The notes: a model not told the origin generated them from the letters alone. Positions 8,252 through 16,134 are shown, counted from the first letter of the stretch. The stretch: DNA of 32,459 nucleotides from Deltaproteobacteria bacterium (GCA_016219515.1 JACRMU010000141.1:1-32459), one strand, 5' to 3'. A program made the numbers and translations.

Positions 8252-9184
8252 ATGGGGGAAACGGTGAGAGGAAACCGACTCGGGTCGACGGCATGGTTGT
8301 TTCTGCTGTGCCTCGCGGCAAGCGGCTGCATGGTGACCAGCTCCAAGTACGAAATCAAGACGAGGGAAGCCGACACGCTCCGTGACGCCCTCGCCTCCGC
8401 GAACAAGGAGAAAACGGTGCTGGAGGCCAGGACCGAAGCTCTCCAGACGCAGCTCGGCGCGGAAAAGGAAGAGGCGGCGTCGCTCTCCGCCCGCGTCCGC
8501 ACCCAGGAGGAGGAGGTCCGCCGGATCAACGACGAGCTTGCCTCCGCGCGGAAAAACTACGAGGGGACCCGCATCACGCGGGAGCAGTTCATCTCCGAGC
8601 TGCTGGAAAAGGAAAAGGCCACCGGCAAGCGCATCCAGGAAGTAAGCGCAAGGGCGCAAACGTGCGAGCAATCGCTGGACGCCTTGAAGAAGGAAAGCGC
8701 CGCCCGGGAATCCGAGCTCGCGGAATTCCGAAAGAAGGCCGAAAAACCTGTGGAAGAGGATGCGCTCCGGCGGGAGCGCGACATTCTCCTCGGGCGGGTG
8801 GAACGTCTCTCGGAAGAGCGCAAGCAGGAGGAGAAACGCCGGGAGGACCGGTTCGCCGCCCTGAAGGAGGCGATCGGCAAGATCTCCGCGGAGATCAAGG
8901 TCACCCCCCTGGGGCCCGCGCTGAGCATCGAACTGCCGGGGAAAATCCTATTCGCAAAAGGGAATGCGGGGCTGTCCGGCGGCGGCAAAAAGGTCCTGGC
9001 GGAAGTGGGGAAAGCCGCGTCGGAATTTTCCACGGCATCGATCCTGATCTCGACGGGCGGGAAAAAGTCCGCGGAGGAGATCCGCGCCGCGCTCGCCGGT
9101 TCGGCGAAAATTTCCGTGGATCGAATCCTTTCGAAAACCATCGAAAAGGAGAAAGGGGCGGAACTGCTGCTCCTGGTCCCATAA
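8252..9184 (+). CDS. Coiled-coil lipoprotein, function unknown
   Basis: This is a predicted lipoprotein of about 310 residues. After a short positive N-terminus comes a hydrophobic stretch and the lipobox LAASGC, with the lipidated cysteine at residue 26. A long charged region (about 40-205), rich in Glu, Lys, Arg and Ala with heptad-like spacing, should form a coiled coil. The C-terminal 90 residues are globular and loosely recall OmpA-like or TolA-like ends, but no peptidoglycan-binding motif is clear. The start is uncertain: ATG 8252, GTG 8264 (with GGGGGA just upstream and a 22-residue signal) and GTG 8225 are all in frame. It diverges from the GspE-like gene, with which it may share control. 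Confidence 0.8.
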   Translation: MGETVRGNRLGSTAWLFLLCLAASGCMVTSSKYEIKTREADTLRDALASANKEKTVLEARTEALQTQLGAEKEEAASLSARVRTQEEEVRRINDELASARKNYEGTRITREQFISELLEKEKATGKRIQEVSARAQTCEQSLDALKKESAARESELAEFRKKAEKPVEEDALRRERDILLGRVERLSEERKQEEKRREDRFAALKEAIGKISAEIKVTPLGPALSIELPGKILFAKGNAGLSGGGKKVLAEVGKAASEFSTASILISTGGKKSAEEIRAALAGSAKISVDRILSKTIEKEKGAELLLLVP

Positions 9185-9250
9185 CCGCCGGCCGAAGATA
9201 AGGGATGCGTTGTCGGAAGAATACGCGGTAGCGTTACGGGAGGTGCAGGG

Positions 9251-9856
9251 ATGGACGTCTTCGAGGCGATGAAGGGGCGGCAGAGCATCCGGAAGTTCCG
9301 CAAGGAACCGGTCCCTCGGGAAGCGCTCCTCAAGATGGTCGAGGCCGCATCCTGGGCGCCGTCGGCGGGAAACGCGCAGAACGTCCGGTTCCTCGTCGTC
9401 GAGGACAAGGAACTGCTCACGAAGATGAAGGGGATCGTGGACACGGTGGTTTCGCGCACTACGGGGAAGCCGATCGCCCCGGACAAGATCAACAACTACA
9501 ACCTGTTCTGGGGGGCGCCGGCGGCGGTTTGCGTCATCGGCGGCCCGTACGAATCCACCACCGACCGCCTCCTCCGGGAAAAGGACCCCAAGCGGCACCA
9601 GGTCCGCCGGTTCCAGGTCAACGCGGGGCTGCAGAGCGTCTCGGCGTCCGTCACGCAGTTCCTGCTCGCCGCCTACGCACTGGGGTACGGCACGTGCTGG
9701 ATGACCGGGCTGCTGATCGCGAAGCCGGAGCTCGAATCCGCACTTTCCGTCCGGTTCCCCGAAGAACTTCTCGCGGTGATCGCGGTGGGAAAGCCGGACT
9801 CTCCACCCGCGAAGCCGCCCCGGAAGCCACCGGCGGAGATCACGACGTTCCGGTAG
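9251..9856 (+). CDS. Nitroreductase-family FMN protein
   Basis: This 201-residue protein begins with the family signature RQSIRKFRKEPVP (residues 10-22), which contacts the FMN phosphate, followed by APSAGNAQ (37-44). The central and C-terminal parts (LAAYALGYGTCWMTG and a run near VIAVGKP) also fit nitroreductases. Such enzymes use NAD(P)H to reduce nitro groups, quinones or flavins, and the substrate cannot be predicted. The C-terminus is Pro/Lys-rich. ATG at 9251 has GGGAGG about eight bases upstream. It sits 66 bases after the lipoprotein gene and 98 bases before the acuC-like gene. Confidence 0.92.
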   Translation: MDVFEAMKGRQSIRKFRKEPVPREALLKMVEAASWAPSAGNAQNVRFLVVEDKELLTKMKGIVDTVVSRTTGKPIAPDKINNYNLFWGAPAAVCVIGGPYESTTDRLLREKDPKRHQVRRFQVNAGLQSVSASVTQFLLAAYALGYGTCWMTGLLIAKPELESALSVRFPEELLAVIAVGKPDSPPAKPPRKPPAEITTFR

Positions 9857-9908
9857 CCGGCTGATTCCCGATCCGGAACCCCCCGGACAGGGATGGAACC
9901 CGCATTCC

Positions 9909-9935
9909 CCACCGTGCTCCGGAGCGAGGCGGTGG
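9909..9935 (+). other. Inverted repeat in the leader of the AcuC-like gene
   Basis: CCACCG (9909-9914) pairs with CGGTGG (9930-9935), and between them lies the perfect palindrome GCTCCGGAGC (9916-9925). It ends 19 bases before the ATG at 9955. There is no U-run, so it is not a standard terminator. It could be an operator or a leader hairpin. Confidence 0.35.
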
Positions 9936-9954
9936 AGACGGGTTGGGAGATTGA

Positions 9955-10905
9955 ATGAACCGCGTCGGCTTCGTCTATCATCCGGATTACCTTCTGCACG
10001 CGGCCCCCTTTGAACACCCGGAGTCCCCGGCCCGCCTCCTTGCCATCGTCGAGCACCTCGCTTCCAACGGATTGGCGGACCGGATGGTCTCCCTTTCGCC
10101 GGGCTACCCGGACGAATCCGACATCCTTCGCGTCCACGACCCGGACTATCTCCGGAAGCTCGAGGCGGCCTGCCGGCGCGGCGACACGACGCTGGACGCC
10201 GAGGACACCTACCTGTGCAGGAACTCCTACACGATCGCCCTCCTCTCGGCCGGCGGCGCGATCGCGGGAGCGGAGGCCGTCGCGACGGGCTCGGTCCGCC
10301 GGGCGTTCTGCGCCGTGCGCCCCCCCGGGCACCACGCGGACCGCACCACCGGGATGGGCTTCTGCCTCCTGAACAACGTGGCCATCGCCGCCCGCTACCT
10401 GCAGGCCCGCCACGGCATCTCCCGCGTCTTCATCGTGGACTGGGACGTGCACCACGGAAACGGAACGCAGGCGATCTTCCTGGAGGATCCGTCCGTCTTC
10501 TTCTTCAGCATCCACGAACACCCCTCCTTCCTGTACCCGGGGACCGGCAGGAGGTGGGAGACCGGCAAGGGGCCGGGAGAAGGGACGACGCTCAACGCGC
10601 CGATGTCGCCCGGCGCGGGAGACGAGGAATACCGGATGGCGTTCGAGCAGATGCTTCGCCCCGCCGTGGAGCGTTTCCGGCCGGAGATCTTCCTGGTCTC
10701 CGCGGGGTTCGACGCCCACGGGGACGATCCCCTGGCCGATATCCATATCACCGCCGAGGGGTACCGTTTCATGACCCGGTTCGTCTCCGAGATGGCGGAC
10801 CGGTACTGCGGAGGGAGGATCGTCTCCGTGCTCGAGGGGGGGTACGAGATTTCGTCCCTCGTGTCCTCCGTGGAAACCCATGTACGGGAACTCCTGGGAC
10901 CGTAG
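9955..10905 (+). CDS. acuC: AcuC-like histone-deacetylase-family hydrolase
   Basis: This 316-residue zinc deacetylase belongs to the class I/AcuC arginase-deacetylase fold. The motifs are complete: RPPGHH with the catalytic His pair H126/H127, GFCLLNNVAIAA, and the zinc ligands D164 and H166 in DWDVHHGNGTQ plus D253 in SAGFDAHGDDP. In Bacillus, AcuC removes acetyl groups from acetyl-CoA synthetase; other members act on polyamines or small molecules. The gene directly downstream encodes an AcuB-like CBS-ACT protein, which supports an acetate-utilisation role. No AcuA acetyltransferase or acetyl-CoA synthetase is seen nearby. ATG at 9955 follows GGGAG. Confidence 0.88.
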   Translation: MNRVGFVYHPDYLLHAAPFEHPESPARLLAIVEHLASNGLADRMVSLSPGYPDESDILRVHDPDYLRKLEAACRRGDTTLDAEDTYLCRNSYTIALLSAGGAIAGAEAVATGSVRRAFCAVRPPGHHADRTTGMGFCLLNNVAIAARYLQARHGISRVFIVDWDVHHGNGTQAIFLEDPSVFFFSIHEHPSFLYPGTGRRWETGKGPGEGTTLNAPMSPGAGDEEYRMAFEQMLRPAVERFRPEIFLVSAGFDAHGDDPLADIHITAEGYRFMTRFVSEMADRYCGGRIVSVLEGGYEISSLVSSVETHVRELLGP

Positions 10906-10928
10906 CCCCGGGAGAGAGGGAGCCGCTT

Positions 10929-11588
10929 ATGTTCGTCGTCCGAAGAATGAAAAAGCACGTCGTCACGATATCCCCGTCCGCCTCGCTGTACGAAGCGCGG
11001 GAAAGCATGCGCGAAAACGGCATCCACCAGCTCCCGGTGTCCGGGGAGAACGGGAAGCTCGTCGGCATCCTTTCCAACCGGGACATCCGGGAGGCGACGC
11101 TCCCGGTGGCTCTCCTGCGCGGCGCGACGGAGAAAGAGTCGGTGGAGCTCCTGAGGAACACCCGGGTGGAGAAGGTGATGACGCGGAAAGTCGTCGCGGC
11201 CACCCTCACCGATACCCTGGAAGACGCCATCGTGCTCCTTCACGATTTCCGGATCAACGCCCTTCCCGTGGTGGACGACCAGGGAAGGGTGGCGGGGATC
11301 ATCACGCGGACCGATGTGCTCAAGGCGTTCATCGAAGCGCTGGGGGTGGGAGAGATCAGCTCCCGGCTGGAAGTGGTCGTCCCGGACCGGCCGGGCGCGC
11401 TCGCGAAGATCGTCACGACCATCAAGAGCTTCAACGTCAACATCACGAGCATCCTGACCACGGGGCACGCCGAGTCGGGGAAACGGACCATCTTCTTCCG
11501 CGTCGCCACGATCAACGTCCTCCCGTTGAAGCAGGCGATCCAGGAGGCGGGGTTCGAGATCCTCGACCCCTCCTGCTTCCACGTATGA
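10929..11588 (+). CDS. acuB: AcuB-like CBS-CBS-ACT regulatory protein
   Basis: This 219-residue protein has two CBS domains (about 1-60 and 78-140; for example HQLPVSGENGKLVGILSNRDI) followed by an ACT domain (about 147-219, beginning LEVVVPDRPGALAKIV). CBS pairs bind adenylates and ACT domains bind small metabolites, often amino acids. AcuB proteins share this architecture and are encoded next to acuC, as here with a gap of 23 bases. The ATG at 10929 has GGGAGAGAGGGAG upstream. The stop overlaps the ATG of the next gene (ATGA), so the dehydrogenase is translationally coupled. The ligand cannot be stated. Confidence 0.88.
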   Translation: MFVVRRMKKHVVTISPSASLYEARESMRENGIHQLPVSGENGKLVGILSNRDIREATLPVALLRGATEKESVELLRNTRVEKVMTRKVVAATLTDTLEDAIVLLHDFRINALPVVDDQGRVAGIITRTDVLKAFIEALGVGEISSRLEVVVPDRPGALAKIVTTIKSFNVNITSILTTGHAESGKRTIFFRVATINVLPLKQAIQEAGFEILDPSCFHV

Positions 11589-12589
11589 ACGCGATGCTCC
11601 TCCGGGAGGTCCGGCCGATCGAGGCGTCGCCGCTCTCGCTCGCCGAGGTTCCTCTCCCTTCGCCGGGGCCGGGGGAGATCCGGGTGAAGGTGTCCGCCTG
11701 CGGCATTTGCCGGACGGACCTGCACGTGATCGAGGGGGACCTTCCCCCCGTTCGGATGCCGCTCATCCCGGGCCACCAGGTCGTGGGGACGGTGGACCGG
11801 CAGGGGGAGGGAGCGACGCGGTTCCCGGCGGGGACGCGGGTGGGAATCGCCTGGCTGCGCCACACCTGCGGGGCATGCGCCTTCTGCCGGTCGGGGAAGG
11901 AGAACCTGTGCGAGGCGCCGCTGTTCACGGGATACCACCGGGACGGCGGGTTCGCCGAGTACGCGGTCGTCCCGGAAGCGTTCGCCTACGCACTGCCGCC
12001 CGCGTTTCCTGACGCCGAGGCCGCCCCGTTGTTGTGCGCCGGGATCATCGGGTACCGGGCGCTGCGGCGCGCCGATCTTCCGCCGGGGGGGAAGCTCGCG
12101 ATTTACGGCTTCGGCTCCTCGGCCCACATCGTCATCCAGTTGGCCCTCCACCGGGGATGCGAGGTGTTCGTCTGCACCCGCGGGGAGTCCCACCGGGCGC
12201 TGGCGCGGAAGATGGGGGCCTCATGGGCGGGCGAGGACCCGGCGGAGATGCCCGCGGCGGCGGATTCCGCGATTCTATTCGCTCCCGCGGGCGAGCTGAT
12301 CCCGCCCGCGCTGCGGGCGCTCAAAAAGGGCGGGACGCTGTCGCTGGCCGGAATCCACATGAGCGACGTCCCGCCGATGCGGTACGAGGAGTGCCTTTTC
12401 TACGAGAAGAACGTCCGGAGCGTCACGGCGAACACGCGGCGGGATGGAGAAGACCTGCTGCGGGAGGCCGCGGAGATCCCCATCCGCCCGAAGGTCATGC
12501 TCTTCCCCCTGGCCGAGGCGAATCGCGCCCTCCAGATGGTGAAAGCGGACCCACTCCAGGGGACCGGGGTGCTCACGATCGGCGGGTAA
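11585..12589 (+). CDS. Zinc-dependent alcohol dehydrogenase (MDR family)
   Basis: This 334-residue medium-chain dehydrogenase has a GroES-like catalytic domain with catalytic-zinc ligands C39 (SACGICRTD) and H64 (GHQVVG). It also has a structural zinc site of four cysteines, C95, C98, C101 and C109. A Rossmann domain with IYGFGSSAH follows. It resembles AdhA/AdhP-type enzymes that interconvert primary alcohols and aldehydes with NAD(P). Its coupling to acuB-like and acuC-like genes suggests C2 metabolism (ethanol, acetaldehyde or acetate), but that is context only. The ATG at 11585 overlaps the acuB-like stop by four bases. Confidence 0.92.
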   Translation: MNAMLLREVRPIEASPLSLAEVPLPSPGPGEIRVKVSACGICRTDLHVIEGDLPPVRMPLIPGHQVVGTVDRQGEGATRFPAGTRVGIAWLRHTCGACAFCRSGKENLCEAPLFTGYHRDGGFAEYAVVPEAFAYALPPAFPDAEAAPLLCAGIIGYRALRRADLPPGGKLAIYGFGSSAHIVIQLALHRGCEVFVCTRGESHRALARKMGASWAGEDPAEMPAAADSAILFAPAGELIPPALRALKKGGTLSLAGIHMSDVPPMRYEECLFYEKNVRSVTANTRRDGEDLLREAAEIPIRPKVMLFPLAEANRALQMVKADPLQGTGVLTIGG

Positions 12590-12610
12590 ACTTCAGCGTC
12601 GAAGGAGGAA

Positions 12611-12775
12611 TCAGCGGCGGTCTTCGAGGACCGTCTCGGATAATGACTTCCCTTTGATCCGTAAGCCACGGATGCCCGTGGGTTTCCCCTGAGGCATTTT
12701 CGCCATTCCTGCCTGCACGAGTTGCTTCATGGCTCGTCGTTCCTTCGAGATCGTACGGATGCGGTTTCTCGTCAT
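12611..12775 (-). CDS. 54-residue orphan resembling the C-terminal half of a Phd antitoxin
   Basis: This small gene begins at ATG 12775, overlapping the stop of the FAD-dehydrogenase gene (ATGA). A strong GGAAGGAGGG lies upstream inside that gene's end. The protein is very basic. Its C-terminus, LRIKGKSLSETVLEDRR, strongly recalls the tail of Phd/YefM-family antitoxins, the part that wraps the toxin. The N-terminal DNA-binding half expected of Phd is absent, and no toxin gene lies on either side: the dehydrogenase ends 21 bases away. It may be a remnant of a lost toxin-antitoxin pair kept as an expressed fragment, or a small protein of other function. The assignment rests on motif memory only. 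Confidence 0.55.
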   Translation of the reverse strand: MTRNRIRTISKERRAMKQLVQAGMAKMPQGKPTGIRGLRIKGKSLSETVLEDRR

Positions 12776-14157
12776 TTGCCCTCCTTCCGCAGGATCCCTT
12801 CGGCTGCGAGCGTTCCGTTGAGGGCGGCGCCGACGATGCCGCGGGATTTCCCCACGCCGTCTCCCGCGACGAACAGGTTGGGCACCTCGGTCTCCAGGTG
12901 ACGGTCGGTGGGGTACTTCGTGTCGTAAAACTTGATCTCGGGCACGTAGATCGTCGTCGACGGATGGGCGACCCCCGGGATGACGCGCGACAGGAGGAGA
13001 AGACTCTCCCGGAGATTGTCGACGATTCTCCCCGGGTACGCGTAGGAGATGTCCCCGGGCGTGACCCCGGGCCCCGGCGGCAGCGTGGGCGTCATCTTGT
13101 CGTACCCGAGGGCCGCCGAGGAAAACGTTTCCGCCTTAGACCTCCGCCCTTCCGTAAGGTCCCCCCACCGCTGCACGACCAGGCTGTCCCCGCCTCCCCA
13201 GAAGTTTGCGAACTCCATCACCTTGCGCCCCATTTCCGTGGTGTCCTGGAGCGGTTCCGTCATGGAGACCGTGTTGAGGATCGCGAAGTTCGTGCAGGGG
13301 GTTTTCCTTCTCTTGAGCGCGTCGCCGTTGACCAGCCGGAAGCCGTTCCGGATCTCCACGCGCACCCTGCCGCCGGGGTTCGTGCAGAAGGTGCGGGTGC
13401 GATCCCCGTGGGTCGGCGTGATAAAGAGGAACTTGGGGTCGTAGAGGACCTGCGTGATCTCGTCGTAGACGGGCAGCGCGACCTCTACGCGGCAACCGAT
13501 GTCGATGGCGCCCCATCGCGTCCGGACACCTAAGGACCGTGCCGCTTCCCGGAACCAGTACGCCCCGTCGCGTCCCGGCGCCGCAACGAGATACCGCGAC
13601 GCGAACTCCCCCTTCGAAGTGCGGACGAGGAACGGACCGCCATGATCCTGCGCGCGGATCTCCTCCACCCGCGTTCCCAGGAGGAACTCGGCCCCGCGTT
13701 TCGCGATCGATTCGGTCATGCGGGCCACGACCTGGTGCGCGAGGTCGGTACCCATGTGGCGCTGCCTGGCGGGCAGCAGGGTGATGTCCCACTCCCCCTT
13801 GGAAGCACGGCGCCGCACCCAGGAGACCCGGTCCAGCCACAGGGCGATCCGCTCCCGGTCCACGCCGTAGAGGGTGCGGTCCGCGCCGTGCTCGAGGAAC
13901 ACCTCGTCGATCCTTCCGATCCGCTCCGCGGCCTCCTCTTCCGATATCCGGAGCTCCGCGAGGTCGAGCCCGATCTGCGGGGAAAGGTTTAGCTTCCCGT
14001 CGGTCATCGCCCCGGCGCCCCCCGTCCGGGACTTCTCCTCGATCACGAGGACGGAGAGTTTCCCGGACAGCGACCGGGCGGCGAACATCCCCGCGGGCCC
14101 CGCGCCGACGACGATCACGTCCCAGGTCCGGGAGCCGGATTCCGCGGTTCCGCTCAT
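12772..14157 (-). CDS. FAD-dependent dehydrogenase (NAD(FAD)-utilising type)
   Basis: This 461-residue flavoprotein has the dinucleotide-binding signature DVIVVGAGPAGMFAARSL (about 13-30) followed by an acidic strand end (VLVIEEKS). A C-terminal flavin-contact motif (LFVAGDGVGKSRGIVGA) closes the fold. The overall pattern matches the COG2509-type dehydrogenases of bacteria and archaea, whose substrates are mostly unknown. It lies 28 bases after the GHMP-kinase gene on the same strand and overlaps the small antitoxin-like gene downstream. The ATG at 14157 is chosen because it leaves a short N-terminus before the FAD motif; extending upstream would run into the kinase gene. Confidence 0.87.
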   Translation of the reverse strand: MSGTAESGSRTWDVIVVGAGPAGMFAARSLSGKLSVLVIEEKSRTGGAGAMTDGKLNLSPQIGLDLAELRISEEEAAERIGRIDEVFLEHGADRTLYGVDRERIALWLDRVSWVRRRASKGEWDITLLPARQRHMGTDLAHQVVARMTESIAKRGAEFLLGTRVEEIRAQDHGGPFLVRTSKGEFASRYLVAAPGRDGAYWFREAARSLGVRTRWGAIDIGCRVEVALPVYDEITQVLYDPKFLFITPTHGDRTRTFCTNPGGRVRVEIRNGFRLVNGDALKRRKTPCTNFAILNTVSMTEPLQDTTEMGRKVMEFANFWGGGDSLVVQRWGDLTEGRRSKAETFSSAALGYDKMTPTLPPGPGVTPGDISYAYPGRIVDNLRESLLLLSRVIPGVAHPSTTIYVPEIKFYDTKYPTDRHLETEVPNLFVAGDGVGKSRGIVGAALNGTLAAEGILRKEGK

Positions 14158-14185
14158 TTCGCCGCATGCCTCCCGGAAATGGCGG

Positions 14186-15238
14186 TCATCCGCCCTCCCG
14201 CGGGGCGATCGCCGCGCTTCCGGCGGATACCCGGGGGCCTCCCGAGAGCCGGAAGGGAAACAGGGCGAGCCCTTCGGCCGCAAGGATCGCCTCCACCCGT
14301 TTCCGCTCTTCCGGGCCGCGAAGCAGGCCGAAGAGCATCCCGCCGCCGCCGGCTCCGCAGAGCTTGGCCCCGCAGACGCGTTTCCGGAACTCCCGCGATG
14401 CGAACAGTCTTTCGACCTGCGGCGTGGACACCCCGGCGGCAAGCGTCTTCCGGATCCTCCACTCGCCCGCGACGGCCCGCCCCATCCCTTCGGCGTTCCC
14501 GGCGCAAACGGCGTCCCACGCCTCGCGCGCGGCGGCGGCGATCCCGCGGAACCTGCGGAGAATTTCCCCGTCCCCCTCGATCGCGCCGCGGATCATCCGC
14601 CAGTTGACGTCCGCGGAATGGTGCGCCACGCCCGTGCCGGCGACGAACCCGTGCGCAGCCAGCGCCCGGCCGGACTCGCTTCCGGCCGCGATCCTCTCCG
14701 CCTCGATGCGGCCCGGCAGGAAGCGGATCCCCTGGATGCCGCCGCGCAGCGCCGCCACGTGGTCCTGGCGTCCCGTCAGGCACCGCAGGTGCCCCGCCTC
14801 GATCTCCATCGCCGCCCGGGCCGTCTCCTCCCACCCGCGCTTTCGCCCCAGGTGGGCGTCCATCGCCAGCATCAAAGCCACCAGCAGCGCGGACGACGCT
14901 CCGATGCCCGACCCCATCGGCGCCTCGTTGCGGAACCGGATCCCGATCCCCCTCACCGGAGGAAAGAACCGGAGGGCGGAGGCGATCAGTCCCAGCTTTC
15001 CTTCGGTGGAGAAGCCGTGCGTGTCGCGCGCCATGGCGATGAGGGAAAAGTTTTCGGAATGGAGGCGCGCGCCGTACCTCGCCGGGACGATCTCGACCCT
15101 GCTGCGCACGTCGATCGCCGCGTTGACGGTCATCGATCCCGGAATGAGAAGGTAGAGGGGGTAGATGTCGAGCGTCCCTCCCGCCAGGTCCACGCGGTTG
15201 GGGACGATCGCACGGACAGGGGATGCGGTTCTGGGCAT
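14186..15238 (-). CDS. GHMP-family sugar (or related) kinase
   Basis: This 350-residue GHMP kinase phosphorylates a small hydroxylated substrate with ATP. Motif 1 is RVDLAGGTLD (about 15-24), the phosphate loop is PMGSGIGASSA (about 107-117), and motif 3 is LCGAGGGGMLFGL near the C-terminus. The RVDLAGG start resembles sugar kinases such as the heptose-7-phosphate kinase HddA, and gmhA lies about 3 kb away. The substrate is nevertheless unproven, and mevalonate-type or homoserine-type kinases differ at motif 1. ATG at 15238 follows AAGGGA; an in-frame ATG at 15331 would add 31 residues of basic, unstructured sequence. Confidence 0.85.
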   Translation of the reverse strand: MPRTASPVRAIVPNRVDLAGGTLDIYPLYLLIPGSMTVNAAIDVRSRVEIVPARYGARLHSENFSLIAMARDTHGFSTEGKLGLIASALRFFPPVRGIGIRFRNEAPMGSGIGASSALLVALMLAMDAHLGRKRGWEETARAAMEIEAGHLRCLTGRQDHVAALRGGIQGIRFLPGRIEAERIAAGSESGRALAAHGFVAGTGVAHHSADVNWRMIRGAIEGDGEILRRFRGIAAAAREAWDAVCAGNAEGMGRAVAGEWRIRKTLAAGVSTPQVERLFASREFRKRVCGAKLCGAGGGGMLFGLLRGPEERKRVEAILAAEGLALFPFRLSGGPRVSAGSAAIAPREGG

Positions 15239-15281
15239 TTCCCTTGCGGGCAACGGCGGCTCCGTCCCACGATGTCGTTTC

Positions 15282-15302
15282 TTCCCGTTTGTACCACGGG
15301 AA
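15282..15302. promoter_or_regulatory. Seven-base inverted repeat, candidate operator
   Basis: TTCCCGT (15282-15288) and ACGGGAA (15296-15302) form a perfect inverted repeat with a seven-base centre. It overlaps the putative minus-strand -10 of the GHMP-kinase gene. Its position between two divergent genes suits a repressor operator, but no regulator gene is adjacent. Confidence 0.4.
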
Positions 15303-15317
15303 CGGCGGAAAGCGCAA
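15288..15317 (-). promoter_or_regulatory. Possible promoter of the GHMP-kinase operon
   Basis: On the minus strand TTGCGC (15317-15312) and TACAAA (15293-15288) are separated by 18 bases, a fair match to a housekeeping promoter. It would give a leader of about 45 bases before the ATG at 15238. Confidence 0.35.
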
Positions 15318-15332
15318 AGCGGCGATTTCATC

Positions 15333-15361
15333 TTGAAGCGCGAACGACAACCCCGTATAAA
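15333..15361 (+). promoter_or_regulatory. Sigma-70-like promoter of the hydrolase gene
   Basis: TTGAAG (15333-15338) and TATAAA (15356-15361) are separated by exactly 17 bases. This is a good match to the housekeeping consensus in a locally AT-richer stretch. The leader to the ATG at 15433 would be about 65 bases and contains the hairpin at 15395-15414. Confidence 0.6.
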
Positions 15362-15394
15362 TAAAATCGGCCGAAGCGCATGAAATCATCCAGT

Positions 15395-15414
15395 GACCGG
15401 CATCCCCGCCGGTC
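15395..15414 (+). other. Leader hairpin just before the ribosome binding site
   Basis: GACCGGC (15395-15401) and GCCGGTC (15408-15414) form a seven-pair GC-rich stem with a six-base loop. The Shine-Dalgarno AAGGAGG begins only a few bases later. This placement could tune translation or stabilise the mRNA; there is no U-run to make it a terminator. Confidence 0.5.
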
Positions 15415-15432
15415 GAAAAGGAGGATCGTCTC

Positions 15433-16134
15433 ATGCCGTCCGTGAAGATTCGCTGGTTCGGTCACTCCGGCTTCTCCATCCAGGACCCCTGCGGCAAGAC
15501 CGTGCTCGTCGATCCCTGGTTCCAGGGGAACCCCTCCGCGCCCTGCGGCCCCGAGGAGATCGGGAAAGCGGATTTCCTGCTCCTCACCCACGACCACTTC
15601 GACCACGCCGCGGACGCCGTCGCGCTGGCGAAGCGGACCGGCGCGCTGGTGGTGGGAATCTTCGAGCTCGTGGGAGATTTAAAGGCGAAAGGCGTTCCGG
15701 AGTCCCAGCTCCTCCACGGCGGGGTCGGGATGAACGTCGGCGGCACCGTGGTCCTCGACGGCTTCTCCTTCACGATGACCGAGGCCAGGCACTCCTGCTC
15801 CCTGGGGTCGCCGGTGGGATACGTCATCCGGACCCCTTCGGGCGCGACCGTCTACCACTCCGGGGACACCGGCATCTTCGCGGGCATGTCGCTCATCGGA
15901 GAGCTCTACCCCGTCGACGTGGCGCTGCTCCCGATCGGCTCGGTGTTCACGATGGATTACCGGCAGGCGGCGAAGGCGGCGGCGCTGCTCCAGGCGAAGG
16001 CGGTCGTCCCGATGCACTTCGGGACGTTTCCGATCCTGGAGCCCACCGCGGACCGGTTCGTAGCGGAGATGAAGAAAGTCGCTCCAGGAATCCGGGTGGT
16101 CGTCCTCAAGCCCGGCGAGGAAGCGGCGCTGTAA
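15433..16134 (+). CDS. Metal-dependent hydrolase, UPF0173 (metallo-beta-lactamase fold)
   Basis: This 233-residue protein begins with the family's VKIRWFGHSGFSI and has the metal-binding THDHFDHAAD (H53, H55, D57, H58). A later histidine lies in TEARHSC, an aspartate in YHSGDTGIF, and a final histidine in VVPMHFGTFP. All ligands expected for a dinuclear metal site are present. It resembles UPF0173 proteins such as YtkL and MJ1163, whose physiological substrate is unknown. ATG at 15433 follows AAGGAGG. Its 3' end overlaps that of the convergent anmK by 29 bases. Confidence 0.92.
   Translation: MPSVKIRWFGHSGFSIQDPCGKTVLVDPWFQGNPSAPCGPEEIGKADFLLLTHDHFDHAADAVALAKRTGALVVGIFELVGDLKAKGVPESQLLHGGVGMNVGGTVVLDGFSFTMTEARHSCSLGSPVGYVIRTPSGATVYHSGDTGIFAGMSLIGELYPVDVALLPIGSVFTMDYRQAAKAAALLQAKAVVPMHFGTFPILEPTADRFVAEMKKVAPGIRVVVLKPGEEAAL

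Noticed and set aside
8145-8321. Longer N-terminus for the GspE-like protein starting at ATG 8321
   Set aside because: It would run through the AT-rich divergent gap and over the lipoprotein start. The added residues are not typical of the family, and GTG 8144 has a proper ribosome site.
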